From Modicisalibacter coralii (lineage in GTDB: Bacteria; Pseudomonadota; Gammaproteobacteria; Pseudomonadales; Halomonadaceae), in assembly GCF_004117855.1 (NCBI RefSeq), contig NZ_QWBW01000022.1:1-64000 (forward strand): a stretch of 64,000 nucleotides of DNA, given 5' to 3'. Of this stretch, positions 9,073-17,553 are shown one piece after another; positions within the stretch are counted from its first letter, which is position 1; each line of letters begins with the position of its first letter. The translations under genes were made by a program, and so were the position numbers. The notes beneath the pieces are model-generated. The model did not search any database, was not told where the DNA came from, and saw nothing but the letters and a program-made list of their open reading frames with translations.

Positions 9073-9675
9073 ATGACTTCCCTATCCCGAATCAAGACGG
9101 TCTATTCCAAGTTTCTCGAACTGGTGGTGGTGATCAACGTGGTGGCACTGGCGCTGGTGGTCAGCGTCGGCTTTCTGTCCCGCGTGCTGGGCTCGCCGTT
9201 CAGCTGGTACGGCGAGGTGGCCTCGGTGGGATTGGCCTGGCTGACCTACTATGGCGCCGCGCTGGCCGCCGCCAAGGGCGCGCACATCGCCTGCCCCAGC
9301 GTCATCAACGCCTTCCCGCCGGCCGTTCGCCTGCCCATCGCGCTGGTCGCCGAGGTCTTCACGATCGGCTTCTTCGTGCTGCTGGGCTACACCGGCTATC
9401 AGGTGGTGTTGATTCTCGACGGCGAAAACCTCGTCAGCCTCCCTGACGTCTCGCTGCAGTTGACCCAGTCGGCGATTCCCATCGGGGCGGCGCTGTTCGT
9501 CGTCTCCGAACTGCTGCGCCTGCCCGAGGTGATCGCCAGTGCCCGGGGTGAAGGGTTCATCGATCACGAGCTGGAAGAAGCCGGCCTGGACGCCGATAAC
9601 GCCCGCGAATCGGCCGATGCCGAAGCGGTGCCACCGGGCGACGAGCACGGCGATCGCCGAATGGCGCGCAACTAG
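9073..9675 (+). CDS. dctQ: TRAP transporter small permease, DctQ family
   Basis: The small membrane subunit of the TRAP system, 200 residues with four predicted transmembrane segments (roughly residues 15-37, 48-68, 90-112 and 132-150). Family features include the first helix followed by FLSRVLGSPFSWYGEVASVGLAWLTY and AAKGAHIACP. The C-terminal ~45 residues are hydrophilic and acidic (EEAGLDADNARESADAE), longer than in many DctQ proteins. A weak GGAG ribosome site precedes the ATG. It works with the large permease that follows. Confidence 0.9.
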   Translation: MTSLSRIKTVYSKFLELVVVINVVALALVVSVGFLSRVLGSPFSWYGEVASVGLAWLTYYGAALAAAKGAHIACPSVINAFPPAVRLPIALVAEVFTIGFFVLLGYTGYQVVLILDGENLVSLPDVSLQLTQSAIPIGAALFVVSELLRLPEVIASARGEGFIDHELEEAGLDADNARESADAEAVPPGDEHGDRRMARN

Positions 9676-9685
9676 GAGAACAACG

Positions 9686-10969
9686 ATGACCATTCTGGCC
9701 ATGTTTGCAGGCCTGATCCTGCTGATTCTGATCAACGTGCCGGTGGCGATCGCGCTGGGCATCATCGGCACCTTCGCCACGGTGATGAATTACGGCACCC
9801 TGGCGCTGCCCAACGTCGGGCTGGTGATGTTCGACGGGGCGACCAAGTTCCCGCTGATCGCGATTCCACTGTTCATCCTTGCCGGGGCGATCATGAACGC
9901 CTCGAGCATCTCGCGCCGCCTGATCGATCTCGCCTCGGCGATGGTCGGCTTCATCAAGGGTGGGCTGTCGATGGTCACCATCGGCGCCTCGATCTTCTTC
10001 GCCGAGATCTCCGGGTCGGCGGTGGCCGGCGTCTCGGCGATCGGCAGTCTGCTGATTCCGGCAATGAAGAAGAAGGGCTATACCAAGGAGTTCTCGGCGG
10101 CGATCTCCTCGTCCGCCGCCAGCCTGGCGATCATCCTGCCGCCGTCGATTCCGATGATCCTCTACGCGGTGATGTCCGGCGAGTCGGTGGTCAAGATGTT
10201 CGTCGCCGGCATCTTCCCGGGCCTGCTCGGCGCCCTGGGCCTGGCCGCGATGTGCTACTACCTGGCCAAGCGCAACAATTTTCCCTCGGAAGGTCGCTTC
10301 CAGGCCAAGCGGCTGTGGGAGGCGTTCAAGGGGGCCATCTGGGCGTTGCTGATCCCGGTGATCATCCTCGGCGGCATCTTCGGCGGTATCGTCACCGCCA
10401 CCGAGGGCGCGGCGCTGGCGGTGATCGTGGCGATCTTCATCAGCTCGGTGGTGTATCGCGAGTTCAGCCTCAAGATCTTCTACAAGGCGTGCCTCGACGC
10501 CGGCGTGCAGACGGCGGTGGTGATGCTGCTGGTGGCGAGCTCCGCGGTGGTGGGGATGTTCCTGACCGAAAGCCAGATCCCGCAGCATCTCGCTCAGTCG
10601 ATCAGTCAGCTCACCGACAACAAGTATCTGATCCTGGCGTTGCTCAACATCGTGCTGCTGATCATCGGCGTCTTCCTGCACTCCGCGGCGGCGATCATCC
10701 TGGTAGTGCCGATCGTGTTGCCGCTGGTCACCGCGGTGGGCATCGATCCGCTGCATTTCGGCTTGATCGTTACCCTCAATCTGGCGATCGGCCAGCAGAC
10801 CCCGCCGGTGGCGAGCGTGCTGATCGCCTCATGCTCGATCGCCCGCTCGGACATCTGGGCGACCACCCGGACCAACCTGTGCTTCCTGGGCGTGCTGCTG
10901 GCGGTGCTGCTGATCAACACCTATATCCCGGCCTTTGCCCTGGCACTGGTGCATCTGATCTACGGCTGA
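9686..10969 (+). CDS. dctM: TRAP transporter large permease, DctM family
   Basis: The large, sodium-coupled membrane subunit, 427 residues with about 11-12 transmembrane helices. DctM signatures are visible: PLIAIPLFILAGAIMNASSISRRL, EISGSAVAGVSAIGSLLIPAMKKKGY, SSAASLAIILPPSIPMILYAV and IGQQTPPVASVL near the C terminus. The start at 9686 has an AGGAGAACAACG ribosome site right after the dctQ stop; longer upstream readings overlap dctQ. The following genes are read in the same direction and probably co-transcribed. Confidence 0.93.
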   Translation: MTILAMFAGLILLILINVPVAIALGIIGTFATVMNYGTLALPNVGLVMFDGATKFPLIAIPLFILAGAIMNASSISRRLIDLASAMVGFIKGGLSMVTIGASIFFAEISGSAVAGVSAIGSLLIPAMKKKGYTKEFSAAISSSAASLAIILPPSIPMILYAVMSGESVVKMFVAGIFPGLLGALGLAAMCYYLAKRNNFPSEGRFQAKRLWEAFKGAIWALLIPVIILGGIFGGIVTATEGAALAVIVAIFISSVVYREFSLKIFYKACLDAGVQTAVVMLLVASSAVVGMFLTESQIPQHLAQSISQLTDNKYLILALLNIVLLIIGVFLHSAAAIILVVPIVLPLVTAVGIDPLHFGLIVTLNLAIGQQTPPVASVLIASCSIARSDIWATTRTNLCFLGVLLAVLLINTYIPAFALALVHLIYG

Positions 10970-11037
10970 ATACCGTTGACCGACGAGACCGCGGGGGCAT
11001 GGCGCCCGCGCATGACCGACAACCGAGAGGTAACCCC

Positions 11038-11832
11038 ATGACGGACGACAAGCGCGGCCGGGTCGAGTACCAGGAGCGCGACGGCGTGGCCTGGGTGGGC
11101 TTCGACCGCCCGGCGAGCCGCAACGCCATGACCTGGGAAATGTACGACGCCCTGGCAGCGATCTGCGCCGAGGTCGATGTCGACGACACGGTGCATGCCG
11201 TGGTTTTCCACGGCTGTGGCGGCGAGGCCTTCGTCGCCGGTACCGACATCAAGCAGTTCGCCGATTTCGACGCCCCCGAGGACGGCGTGCAATACGAGCG
11301 GCGCATCGACGCCATCCTCGGCGCCCTGGAGGGAATCGCCAAGCCGACCATCGCACTGATCGAGGGCTTCTGCGTGGGTGGCGGGGCGGCCATCGCGCTG
11401 GCTTGCGATTTCCGCTATGCCACCCCCGATCTCAAGTTCGGCGTGCCGATCGCCCAAACCCTCGGCAACTGCCTGTCGGTGACTAACGTCTCGCGCTTCA
11501 TGGACATCGTCGGCATCCCGCTGACCAAGGAGATCCTGATGACCGCCAGGCTGGTCGAGGCGCCGCAGGCCGAGGCGATCGGTCTGGTCAACGGCGTCTT
11601 CGAGGCCGAGGCCATCGAGGCCGAAGTGGCCGACAGGGCGGCGGCGTTCAGGCGCCGCGCGCCGCTCACCGTGCAGGCCGCCAAGCAGCTCATCAAGCGC
11701 GTTCAGGAACATCGACGGATGCCGGCGGATGCCGGCGACGACTGGGTGCGCACCTGCTACACCAGCCGGGACTTCAGGGCGGCGGTCGACAAGTTCGTCA
11801 ACAAGACCCCGTTCGAGTGGACCGGTGAATGA
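11038..11832 (+). CDS. Crotonase-fold (enoyl-CoA hydratase/isomerase family) protein lacking both hydratase glutamates
   Basis: A 264-residue protein of the crotonase superfamily that should act on an acyl-CoA thioester in the cytoplasm. The CoA and oxyanion-hole segments are present (AFVAGTDIKQF at ~64-74 and EGFCVGGGAAIALACDFRYA at ~109-128). Aligned to rat mitochondrial enoyl-CoA hydratase, the two catalytic glutamates (Glu144 in GGGCE, Glu164 in QPE) are replaced by Ala118 and Ile138. Simple hydration is therefore unlikely; isomerase, C-C lyase, decarboxylase or thioesterase chemistry is possible. The ATG follows GAGAGGTAACCCC. It precedes a CoA-transferase gene by 31 bases, so the two probably act in one pathway. 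Confidence 0.85.
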   Translation: MTDDKRGRVEYQERDGVAWVGFDRPASRNAMTWEMYDALAAICAEVDVDDTVHAVVFHGCGGEAFVAGTDIKQFADFDAPEDGVQYERRIDAILGALEGIAKPTIALIEGFCVGGGAAIALACDFRYATPDLKFGVPIAQTLGNCLSVTNVSRFMDIVGIPLTKEILMTARLVEAPQAEAIGLVNGVFEAEAIEAEVADRAAAFRRRAPLTVQAAKQLIKRVQEHRRMPADAGDDWVRTCYTSRDFRAAVDKFVNKTPFEWTGE

Positions 11833-11863
11833 TTCCCCTGACGATTCGCGGAGGAGACGCCGC

Positions 11864-13051
11864 ATGCTTCCCCTGGATGGACTGAAGATACTCGACATCT
11901 CGCAGATCATGGCCGGCCCCTACTGCACCATGGTACTGGGCGACATGGGTGCCGAGGTGATCAAGATCGAGAAGGCCAACGGCGGCGACGACAGTCGCCA
12001 GATGGGCCCCTACGTCAACGACGAGTCGACCTGCTTCTCGCAGATCAATCGCAACAAGCAGAGCATTTCCCTGAACCTCAAGGACGACCGCGCGCGGGAA
12101 ATCTTCCATCGCCTGGCCCGGGAGGCCGACGTCATCGTCGAGAACTACCGCCCCGGGGTGACGAAATCCCTGGGCATCGACTACGACACTGTCAGCGTGA
12201 TCAACCCCGGCATCATCTACTGCTCGATCTCCGGCTACGGCCAGAGCGGCCCCTACAGCCATCGCGGCGGTTTCGACCTGGTCGCCCAGGGCATGACCGG
12301 GCTGATGTCGATGACCGGCGAGAAGGGGCGACGGCCGCTGAAGACCGGCATCGCCGTCTACGACATCGGCGCCGGGATCACCGCCGTGTATTCGATCCTG
12401 GCAGCCTACGTGCACAAGATGAAGAGTGGCGAAGGACAGCACATCGACATCGCCATCACCGAATGCGGCCTGCCGTGGTTTACCTGGGAGGCGGCGGCCT
12501 ATTTCGCCGAGGGGCGGGTACCCGAGCCCACCGGCTGGCGGCATCGCGTCTCGGCACCCTACCAGGCGGTCAAGACCCGTGACGGCTACATCATGCTGGG
12601 TTGCGCCAACCAGCGAACCTGGGAGCGCTTCTGCGAGAACGTGATCGAACGCCCCGCACTGATCGACGATACCCGCTTTCTCACCAACAGCGACCGGGGG
12701 GCCAACGTCGAGGAACTCGAGACGCTGCTCGAGGACATCCTCGCCGGCCACGACATGGCCCACTGGCTAGAACGCTGCGACAGCGCCGGGGTGCCGGCCG
12801 GGCCGATCAACGACTTCGCCCAGGCGATGCAGGACGAGCACTATCTGGCGCGGGGCATGGTCCAGGAGATGGAACACCCGGTGATCGGTCCCATGAAGAC
12901 GATCGGCTTTCCCAGCAAGTTCTCGCGCACGCCATCGCAGATCCGCCGCCCGGCGCCGCTGTTCGCCCAGCATACCGATGAGATCCTCGCCGGGCTGGGC
13001 ATGGGACGCGACGAGGTCGAGGCGCTGCGCCGCGAGGGCTGCATTCGCTGA
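11864..13051 (+). CDS. Class III (CaiB/BaiF) acyl-CoA transferase
   Basis: A 395-residue class III CoA-transferase that moves CoA from a donor thioester, such as succinyl-CoA, to a carboxylate. Features: N-terminal LDISQIMAGPYCTMVLGDMG, EVIKIEK, NRNKQSISLNLKD and VENYRPG. Asp167 in AVYDIGAG sits where the family's catalytic aspartate lies. It lacks the extended glycine loop of formyl-CoA:oxalate CoA-transferase. A GGAGGAG ribosome-site region precedes the ATG at 11864. Its position after a TRAP transporter and a crotonase suggests it activates the imported acid. The exact substrate is unknown. Confidence 0.9.
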   Translation: MLPLDGLKILDISQIMAGPYCTMVLGDMGAEVIKIEKANGGDDSRQMGPYVNDESTCFSQINRNKQSISLNLKDDRAREIFHRLAREADVIVENYRPGVTKSLGIDYDTVSVINPGIIYCSISGYGQSGPYSHRGGFDLVAQGMTGLMSMTGEKGRRPLKTGIAVYDIGAGITAVYSILAAYVHKMKSGEGQHIDIAITECGLPWFTWEAAAYFAEGRVPEPTGWRHRVSAPYQAVKTRDGYIMLGCANQRTWERFCENVIERPALIDDTRFLTNSDRGANVEELETLLEDILAGHDMAHWLERCDSAGVPAGPINDFAQAMQDEHYLARGMVQEMEHPVIGPMKTIGFPSKFSRTPSQIRRPAPLFAQHTDEILAGLGMGRDEVEALRREGCIR

Positions 13052-13054
13052 GCC

Positions 13055-13079
13055 GGCGCCCGTGAGGTCAACGGGTGCC
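13055..13079 (+). terminator. Stem-loop after the CoA-transferase gene
   Basis: GGCGCCCGT (13055-13063) pairs with ACGGGTGCC (13071-13079) with one non-Watson-Crick position. There is no good T run, only an AT-rich stretch that also holds the next promoter. It may partly end transcription of the TRAP/CoA operon before the aminotransferase gene. Confidence 0.4.
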
Positions 13080-13084
13080 GATTA

Positions 13085-13094
13085 TTGAATTCAA
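13085..13094. promoter_or_regulatory. TTGAATTCAA palindrome before the aminotransferase gene
   Basis: A perfect 10-base palindrome, extended on the right by AATTCATTATC, in a short AT-rich spacer about 45 bases before the ATG at 13138. It resembles the motifs at 7111-7125 and 7787-7810 and may be a further operator of the island's GntR regulator. Confidence 0.4.
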
Positions 13095-13137
13095 AATTCA
13101 TTATCAAGAATCACAAGATCGCTGACGGAGATTTCCG

Positions 13138-14346
13138 ATGCTCAATCTCGACTTCCATCCCTCCGGCCGTCACTTCCTGCAGATCCCCGGCCCGTCGCCG
13201 GTGCCGGATCGCATCCTGCGCGCCATGAGCCTGCCCACCATCGACCATCGCGGCCCGGAGTTCGGTGCCCTGGGCCTGGAATTGCTGGGCAAGGTCAAGC
13301 GGGTCTTCAAGACCGACAACCCGGTGGTGATCTATCCCGCCTCCGGCACGGGTGCCTGGGAGGCGGCGCTGGTCAACACCCTGTCGCCGGGCGACCGGGT
13401 GTTGATGTACGAGACCGGGCACTTCGCCACGCTATGGCAGAAGATGGCGCTCCGCCTGGGGTTGGAGCCCGAGTTCATCGGCCTGCCGGGCTACGAAGGC
13501 TGGCGGTGCGGCGTCCAGGCCGAGATGATCCAGGCGCGCCTCGCGGAGGATGGTGAGCACGCCATCAAGGCGGTCTGCGTAGTCCACAACGAGACCTCCA
13601 CCGGGGTTACCAGCGACATCGCCGCGGTACGCCGGGCGATCGATGCCGCCGGGCACCCGGCGCTGCTGCTGGTCGATACCATCTCGGGGCTCGCCAGCGC
13701 CGACTATCGGCACGACGAGTGGGGCGTCGACGTGACCATCTCCGGGTCGCAGAAGGGGCTGATGCTGCCGCCCGGGATCAGCTTCAATGCCGTGTCCGAC
13801 AAGGCGATCGCCGCCAGCCGCGAGGCACGCCTGCCCAAGAGCTTCTGGGCCTGGGACGAGGTCCTCGAGGCCAACACGACCGGCTACTGGCCCTATACCC
13901 CGAGCACCAATCTGCTCTACGGGCTCAACGAGGCGCTGGACATGCTGCTCGACGAGGGGCTCGACAATGTCTTCGCCCGGCACCGGCGCTGGGCCGCCGG
14001 GGTGCGTAGCGCGGTCGAGGCCTGGGGGCTGGAGGTGCAGTGCCGGGACCCGGCGGTGTATTCACCGGTGCTGACCGGGGTCGTGGTGCCCGAAGGCGTG
14101 GACGCCGACGCGGTGCGCCGCACGATCTACGAGCGCTTCGACCTGTCGCTGGGGACCGGCCTGGGCAAGGCCAAGGGGCGGATGTTCCGCATCGGCCACC
14201 TCGGCGACTGCAACGATCTGACGCTGATCGCCACCCTGGGCGGCTGCGAGGCCGGGCTCAAGCTGGCCGGCGTCGAGCTCTCGGGCAGCGGCGTCCAGGC
14301 GGCGCTCGAGTATTTCGCCGCCCATCCGCGCAACGCCGCGCAATGA
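13138..14346 (+). CDS. Class V aminotransferase, serine/aspartate-glyoxylate type
   Basis: A PLP enzyme of 402 residues in the alanine/serine/aspartate-glyoxylate aminotransferase group. PLP-binding Lys206 lies in ISGSQKGLMLPPG, and the family N terminus QIPGPSPVP and the segments DHRGPEF and YPASGTGAWEAAL are present. Enzymes of this type aminate glyoxylate to glycine using serine or aspartate (SgaA, BhcA). Neighbouring bhcBCD genes of the beta-hydroxyaspartate cycle are absent, so BhcA is not assigned. A GGAG ribosome site precedes the ATG. It links the island to glyoxylate made by the nearby glc operon. Confidence 0.88.
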   Translation: MLNLDFHPSGRHFLQIPGPSPVPDRILRAMSLPTIDHRGPEFGALGLELLGKVKRVFKTDNPVVIYPASGTGAWEAALVNTLSPGDRVLMYETGHFATLWQKMALRLGLEPEFIGLPGYEGWRCGVQAEMIQARLAEDGEHAIKAVCVVHNETSTGVTSDIAAVRRAIDAAGHPALLLVDTISGLASADYRHDEWGVDVTISGSQKGLMLPPGISFNAVSDKAIAASREARLPKSFWAWDEVLEANTTGYWPYTPSTNLLYGLNEALDMLLDEGLDNVFARHRRWAAGVRSAVEAWGLEVQCRDPAVYSPVLTGVVVPEGVDADAVRRTIYERFDLSLGTGLGKAKGRMFRIGHLGDCNDLTLIATLGGCEAGLKLAGVELSGSGVQAALEYFAAHPRNAAQ

Positions 14347-14358
14347 TCTCGGCCCGAC

Positions 14359-14382
14359 GAACCGTCGAACCGTCGAACCGTC
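14359..14382 (+). repeat. Three tandem copies of GAACCGTC
   Basis: Three perfect 8-base copies fill the spacer between the aminotransferase stop and the ribosome site of the next gene. Copy number could vary by slippage, and so change the spacing between the two genes. Confidence 0.7.
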
Positions 14383-14399
14383 GAGAAGGAGGGGAAGCG

Positions 14400-17300
14400 A
14401 TGACGTCGTTATCCAGCACCACCGTCCAGGCCCGGGGCTCGCGTGACGCCCGGATCAAGCCCGTTTCCGAGCTGGCCGAGCGCCTCGGGCGCGAGATCGC
14501 CGGCGACGTGCTCTTCGACGAGGCGTCGCGCGGGCGCTATTCGACCGATGCCTCGATCTATCAGATCACCCCGGTGGGCGTGGTCGTGCCGCGTCATCAG
14601 CAGGACCTGGCGACGGCGCTGGACATCGCCCGCGACGCCGGCGTGCCGATCCTGCCGCGTGGCGCCGGGACCAGTCAGTGTGGCCAGACGGTGGGCGAGG
14701 CGCTGGTGCTGGACACCAGCCGCTGGCTCAACGGCGTCGTCGAGTTCGACGAGGTGCGGCGCAGCGTGGTGGTCGAGCCGGGGATCGTCCTCGATCACCT
14801 CAATGCCTGGCTCAAGCCCTACGGCCTGTGGTTTCCGGTCGACGTCTCGACCAGCGCCCAGTGCACCCTCGGCGGCATGGCCGGCAACAACTCCTGCGGC
14901 TCGCGCTCGATCAAGTACGGCAACATGGTGCACAACGTGCTGGGCATCGACGCGCTGCTCGCCGACGGTACGGCGGCCTCGTTCGGCTATCTCGACGAAC
15001 TTCCCGGCGGCGACCCGCTGCAATCCATCGCCCAGCGGGTATGGACGATCGCCGAGCGCGAGAAGGCCAATATTCGCGAACACTTCCCCAAGGTGCTGCG
15101 CCGGGTCGCGGGTTATAACCTGGATCTGTTCGACTGCCAGAACGAGCGGCCCTACGACCCGCGGGGTCGGGCCAACCTTGCTCATCTGCTGATCGGCTCG
15201 GAGGGCACGCTGGCACTGACGCGGCGGATCACGCTCAGGCTCGAGCCGCTGCCCGAGCACAAGGTGCTGGGCGTGGTCAATTTCCCGACCTTCTATCAGG
15301 CGATGGACCTGACCCAGCACATCGTCACGCTGGCGCCATCGGCGGTGGAGCTGGTCGATCGCACCATGATCGATTTGTCGCTGGAGAATCCGGCGTTCCG
15401 GCCGGTGATCGAGAAGGCGCTGATCGGCAAGCCGGAAGCGGTGCTGCTGGTCGAGTTCTCGGGGCAGGAGCGCGAGCCGCTGCTCGATGCCCTGCGTCGG
15501 CTCAACGAGTTGATGGCCGATCTGGGCCTGCCCGACTGCGTGGTCGACATGCCCGGGGCCGCCGAGCAGAAGGCGCTGTGGAACGTGCGCAAGGCGGGGC
15601 TCAACATCATGATGAGCATGAAGGGCGACGGCAAGCCGGTGTCGTTCATCGAGGATTGCGCGGTCCCGCTCGAGCATCTCGCCGAATACACCGACAAGCT
15701 GACCCAGGTGTTCCACAAGCACGGCACCGAGGGCACCTGGTACGCCCATGCCAGCGTCGGCACCTTGCACGTGCGGCCGATTCTCGACATGCGTCGCGAC
15801 GGCGCCGGGAAGATGCGCGCCATCGCCGAGGAGGCCTCGGCCCTGGTACGCGAGTACAAGGGCGCCTACTCCGGCGAGCACGGCGACGGCATCTGCCGGG
15901 GCGAGTGGATCGCCTGGCAGTTCGGGTCCGCGCTCAATGCCGCCTTCAAGGAGGTCAAGCAGCTCTTCGATCCCGACAACCTGTTCAACCCCAACAAGAT
16001 CGTCGATACCCCGCGGATGGACGACGATCGTCATTTCCGCTTTCCCCGGGACTACCGGACGATCCCGCTCACGCCGGTGCTCGACTGGTCGCCCTGGGAC
16101 GTCGAGCGCGACCCGCTGAGTGGCGAGCAGAGCGCGCCCGGCAGCGGTGGCGACCCGACCGGCGGCCTCGCCAAGGCCGTGGAGATGTGCAACAACAACG
16201 GCCACTGCCGCAAGTTCGATGCCGGCACCATGTGTCCGAGCTATCGCATCACCCGTGACGAACAGCACCTTACCCGTGGCCGCGCCAATACCCTGCGTCT
16301 GACCCTCTCCGGTCAGCTCGGCGAGGCGGGGCTGGCCAGCGACGCCGTCAAGGAAGCGCTCGATCTGTGTGTGTCCTGCAAGGGCTGCAAGCGCGACTGC
16401 CCGACCGGGGTCGACATGGCCCGATTCAAGATCGAGGCGCGCGCCGCGCGCGCCGAGACCCACCCGCTGGCATGGCGGGAGCGGATAGTCGCCGAGATGC
16501 CGCGCTATGCCCCCTATGCCAGCCGACTGGCGCCGTTGCTCAATGGCGTCGAGCGTTTCACGCCGCTCTCCCGCTGGGTCAAGCGCTCGCTGGGGCTGGC
16601 CGAGGCACGCTCGTTACCGGCCTTCGGTGATGACTACCTGCGTCGTGCCCTGGCGGCGCCCGGCGCGTCGACGACGGTGGGCGAGGTCGTACTGTTCGTC
16701 GACACCTTCAACAATTATATGGAAGCGGCCAATGCCGCGGCGGCGCACCGCGTGCTCACCGCCGCCGGCTACCGCGTGCATCTCAACAACCCGCCCGGCC
16801 AGCGGCCGCTGTGCTGCGGTCGCACCTATCTGGCCGCCGGCCAGGTCGCCAAGGCCAAGGCCGAGGCGCGACGCACGCTCGATCATCTGATGCCCCACGT
16901 CGAACGCGGTGCCGCCATCGTCGGGCTCGAGCCGTCGTGCCTGCTCACCCTGCGCGATGAGTTCCTCGGCTACGGCTACGGGGAAGAGGCCAGGGCGCTC
17001 GCCGAAGCGGCGCTGCTGTTCGAGGAGTTTCTGGTTCGTGAGCACGACGCCGGTCGCCTGACGCTGGACCTCAAGCCACTCGGGACGCAACGCGCCTGGC
17101 TGCACGGCCATTGTCACCAGAAGGCCTTCGACGCGCTGCGCCCGGTGGAGACCGTGCTGGGCTGGATCCCCGACCTGGAGGTCACGACCATCGAGTCGTC
17201 GTGCTGTGGCATGGCCGGCAGCTTCGGCTACGAGCGCGAGCATTACGCGGCCTCGATGCAGATGGCCGAGCTGGCGTTGCTGCCGGCGATTCGCGACGCC

Positions 17301-17414
17301 GGGGAGGACGAGCTGGTGGTGGCCGACGGCACCAGTTGTCGCCACCAGATCCGGGATGGTGCGCAACGCGAGGCATTGCACGTTGCCCGGGTACTGGAGC
17401 AGGCGCTGGCCTGA
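14400..17414 (+). CDS. FAD/4Fe-4S D-2-hydroxyacid dehydrogenase (YdiJ/GlcD-GlcF fusion type)
   Basis: A 1004-residue protein joining a GlcD-like flavin part (~20-530) to a GlcF-like iron-sulfur part (~590-1000). Seen: ILPRGAGTSQCGQTVG and GGMAGNNSCGSRSIKYGN of the FAD domain; GEHGDGICRGEW; a first cluster motif CNNNGHCRKFDAGTMCPSYR; a second CVSCKGCKRDCPTGVDM; and CCG segments PLCCGRTYLAAG and SSCCGMAGSFGY. YdiJ-type relatives (~1018 residues) oxidise D-2-hydroxyglutarate; others oxidise D-lactate. The ATG at 14400 has an AAGGAGGGG ribosome site; longer readings overlap the aminotransferase. It is probably the oxidation step of the island's pathway. The substrate is unproven. Confidence 0.9.
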   Translation: MTSLSSTTVQARGSRDARIKPVSELAERLGREIAGDVLFDEASRGRYSTDASIYQITPVGVVVPRHQQDLATALDIARDAGVPILPRGAGTSQCGQTVGEALVLDTSRWLNGVVEFDEVRRSVVVEPGIVLDHLNAWLKPYGLWFPVDVSTSAQCTLGGMAGNNSCGSRSIKYGNMVHNVLGIDALLADGTAASFGYLDELPGGDPLQSIAQRVWTIAEREKANIREHFPKVLRRVAGYNLDLFDCQNERPYDPRGRANLAHLLIGSEGTLALTRRITLRLEPLPEHKVLGVVNFPTFYQAMDLTQHIVTLAPSAVELVDRTMIDLSLENPAFRPVIEKALIGKPEAVLLVEFSGQEREPLLDALRRLNELMADLGLPDCVVDMPGAAEQKALWNVRKAGLNIMMSMKGDGKPVSFIEDCAVPLEHLAEYTDKLTQVFHKHGTEGTWYAHASVGTLHVRPILDMRRDGAGKMRAIAEEASALVREYKGAYSGEHGDGICRGEWIAWQFGSALNAAFKEVKQLFDPDNLFNPNKIVDTPRMDDDRHFRFPRDYRTIPLTPVLDWSPWDVERDPLSGEQSAPGSGGDPTGGLAKAVEMCNNNGHCRKFDAGTMCPSYRITRDEQHLTRGRANTLRLTLSGQLGEAGLASDAVKEALDLCVSCKGCKRDCPTGVDMARFKIEARAARAETHPLAWRERIVAEMPRYAPYASRLAPLLNGVERFTPLSRWVKRSLGLAEARSLPAFGDDYLRRALAAPGASTTVGEVVLFVDTFNNYMEAANAAAAHRVLTAAGYRVHLNNPPGQRPLCCGRTYLAAGQVAKAKAEARRTLDHLMPHVERGAAIVGLEPSCLLTLRDEFLGYGYGEEARALAEAALLFEEFLVREHDAGRLTLDLKPLGTQRAWLHGHCHQKAFDALRPVETVLGWIPDLEVTTIESSCCGMAGSFGYEREHYAASMQMAELALLPAIRDAGEDELVVADGTSCRHQIRDGAQREALHVARVLEQALA

Positions 17415-17553
17415 CGGGCCATCGCGTGACGATGGCAGGGAGGGGCAGGAGGAGGCTCGGTCCGCGCAGTGGCTCGACGGCGTGGCTCGGTCGGTCGTCA
17501 CTTCCGTTTGCCTGCTATGGTTAAGGGCCTATCAATCGAGACGGAGTGACATC

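Noticed and set aside
11864-13051. Assignment as formyl-CoA:oxalate CoA-transferase
   Set aside because: The glycine-rich loop typical of that enzyme is not seen and no oxalyl-CoA decarboxylase gene is present; only the class III family is supported.
13138-14346. Assignment as BhcA of the beta-hydroxyaspartate cycle
   Set aside because: The partner genes bhcB, bhcC and bhcD are not in the window, and the family also includes serine-glyoxylate enzymes.
14040-14399. N-terminal extension of the FAD/Fe-S dehydrogenase through the aminotransferase gene
   Set aside because: The frame is open only because of high GC content; a strong AAGGAGGGG ribosome site and the family N terminus mark 14400 as the start.
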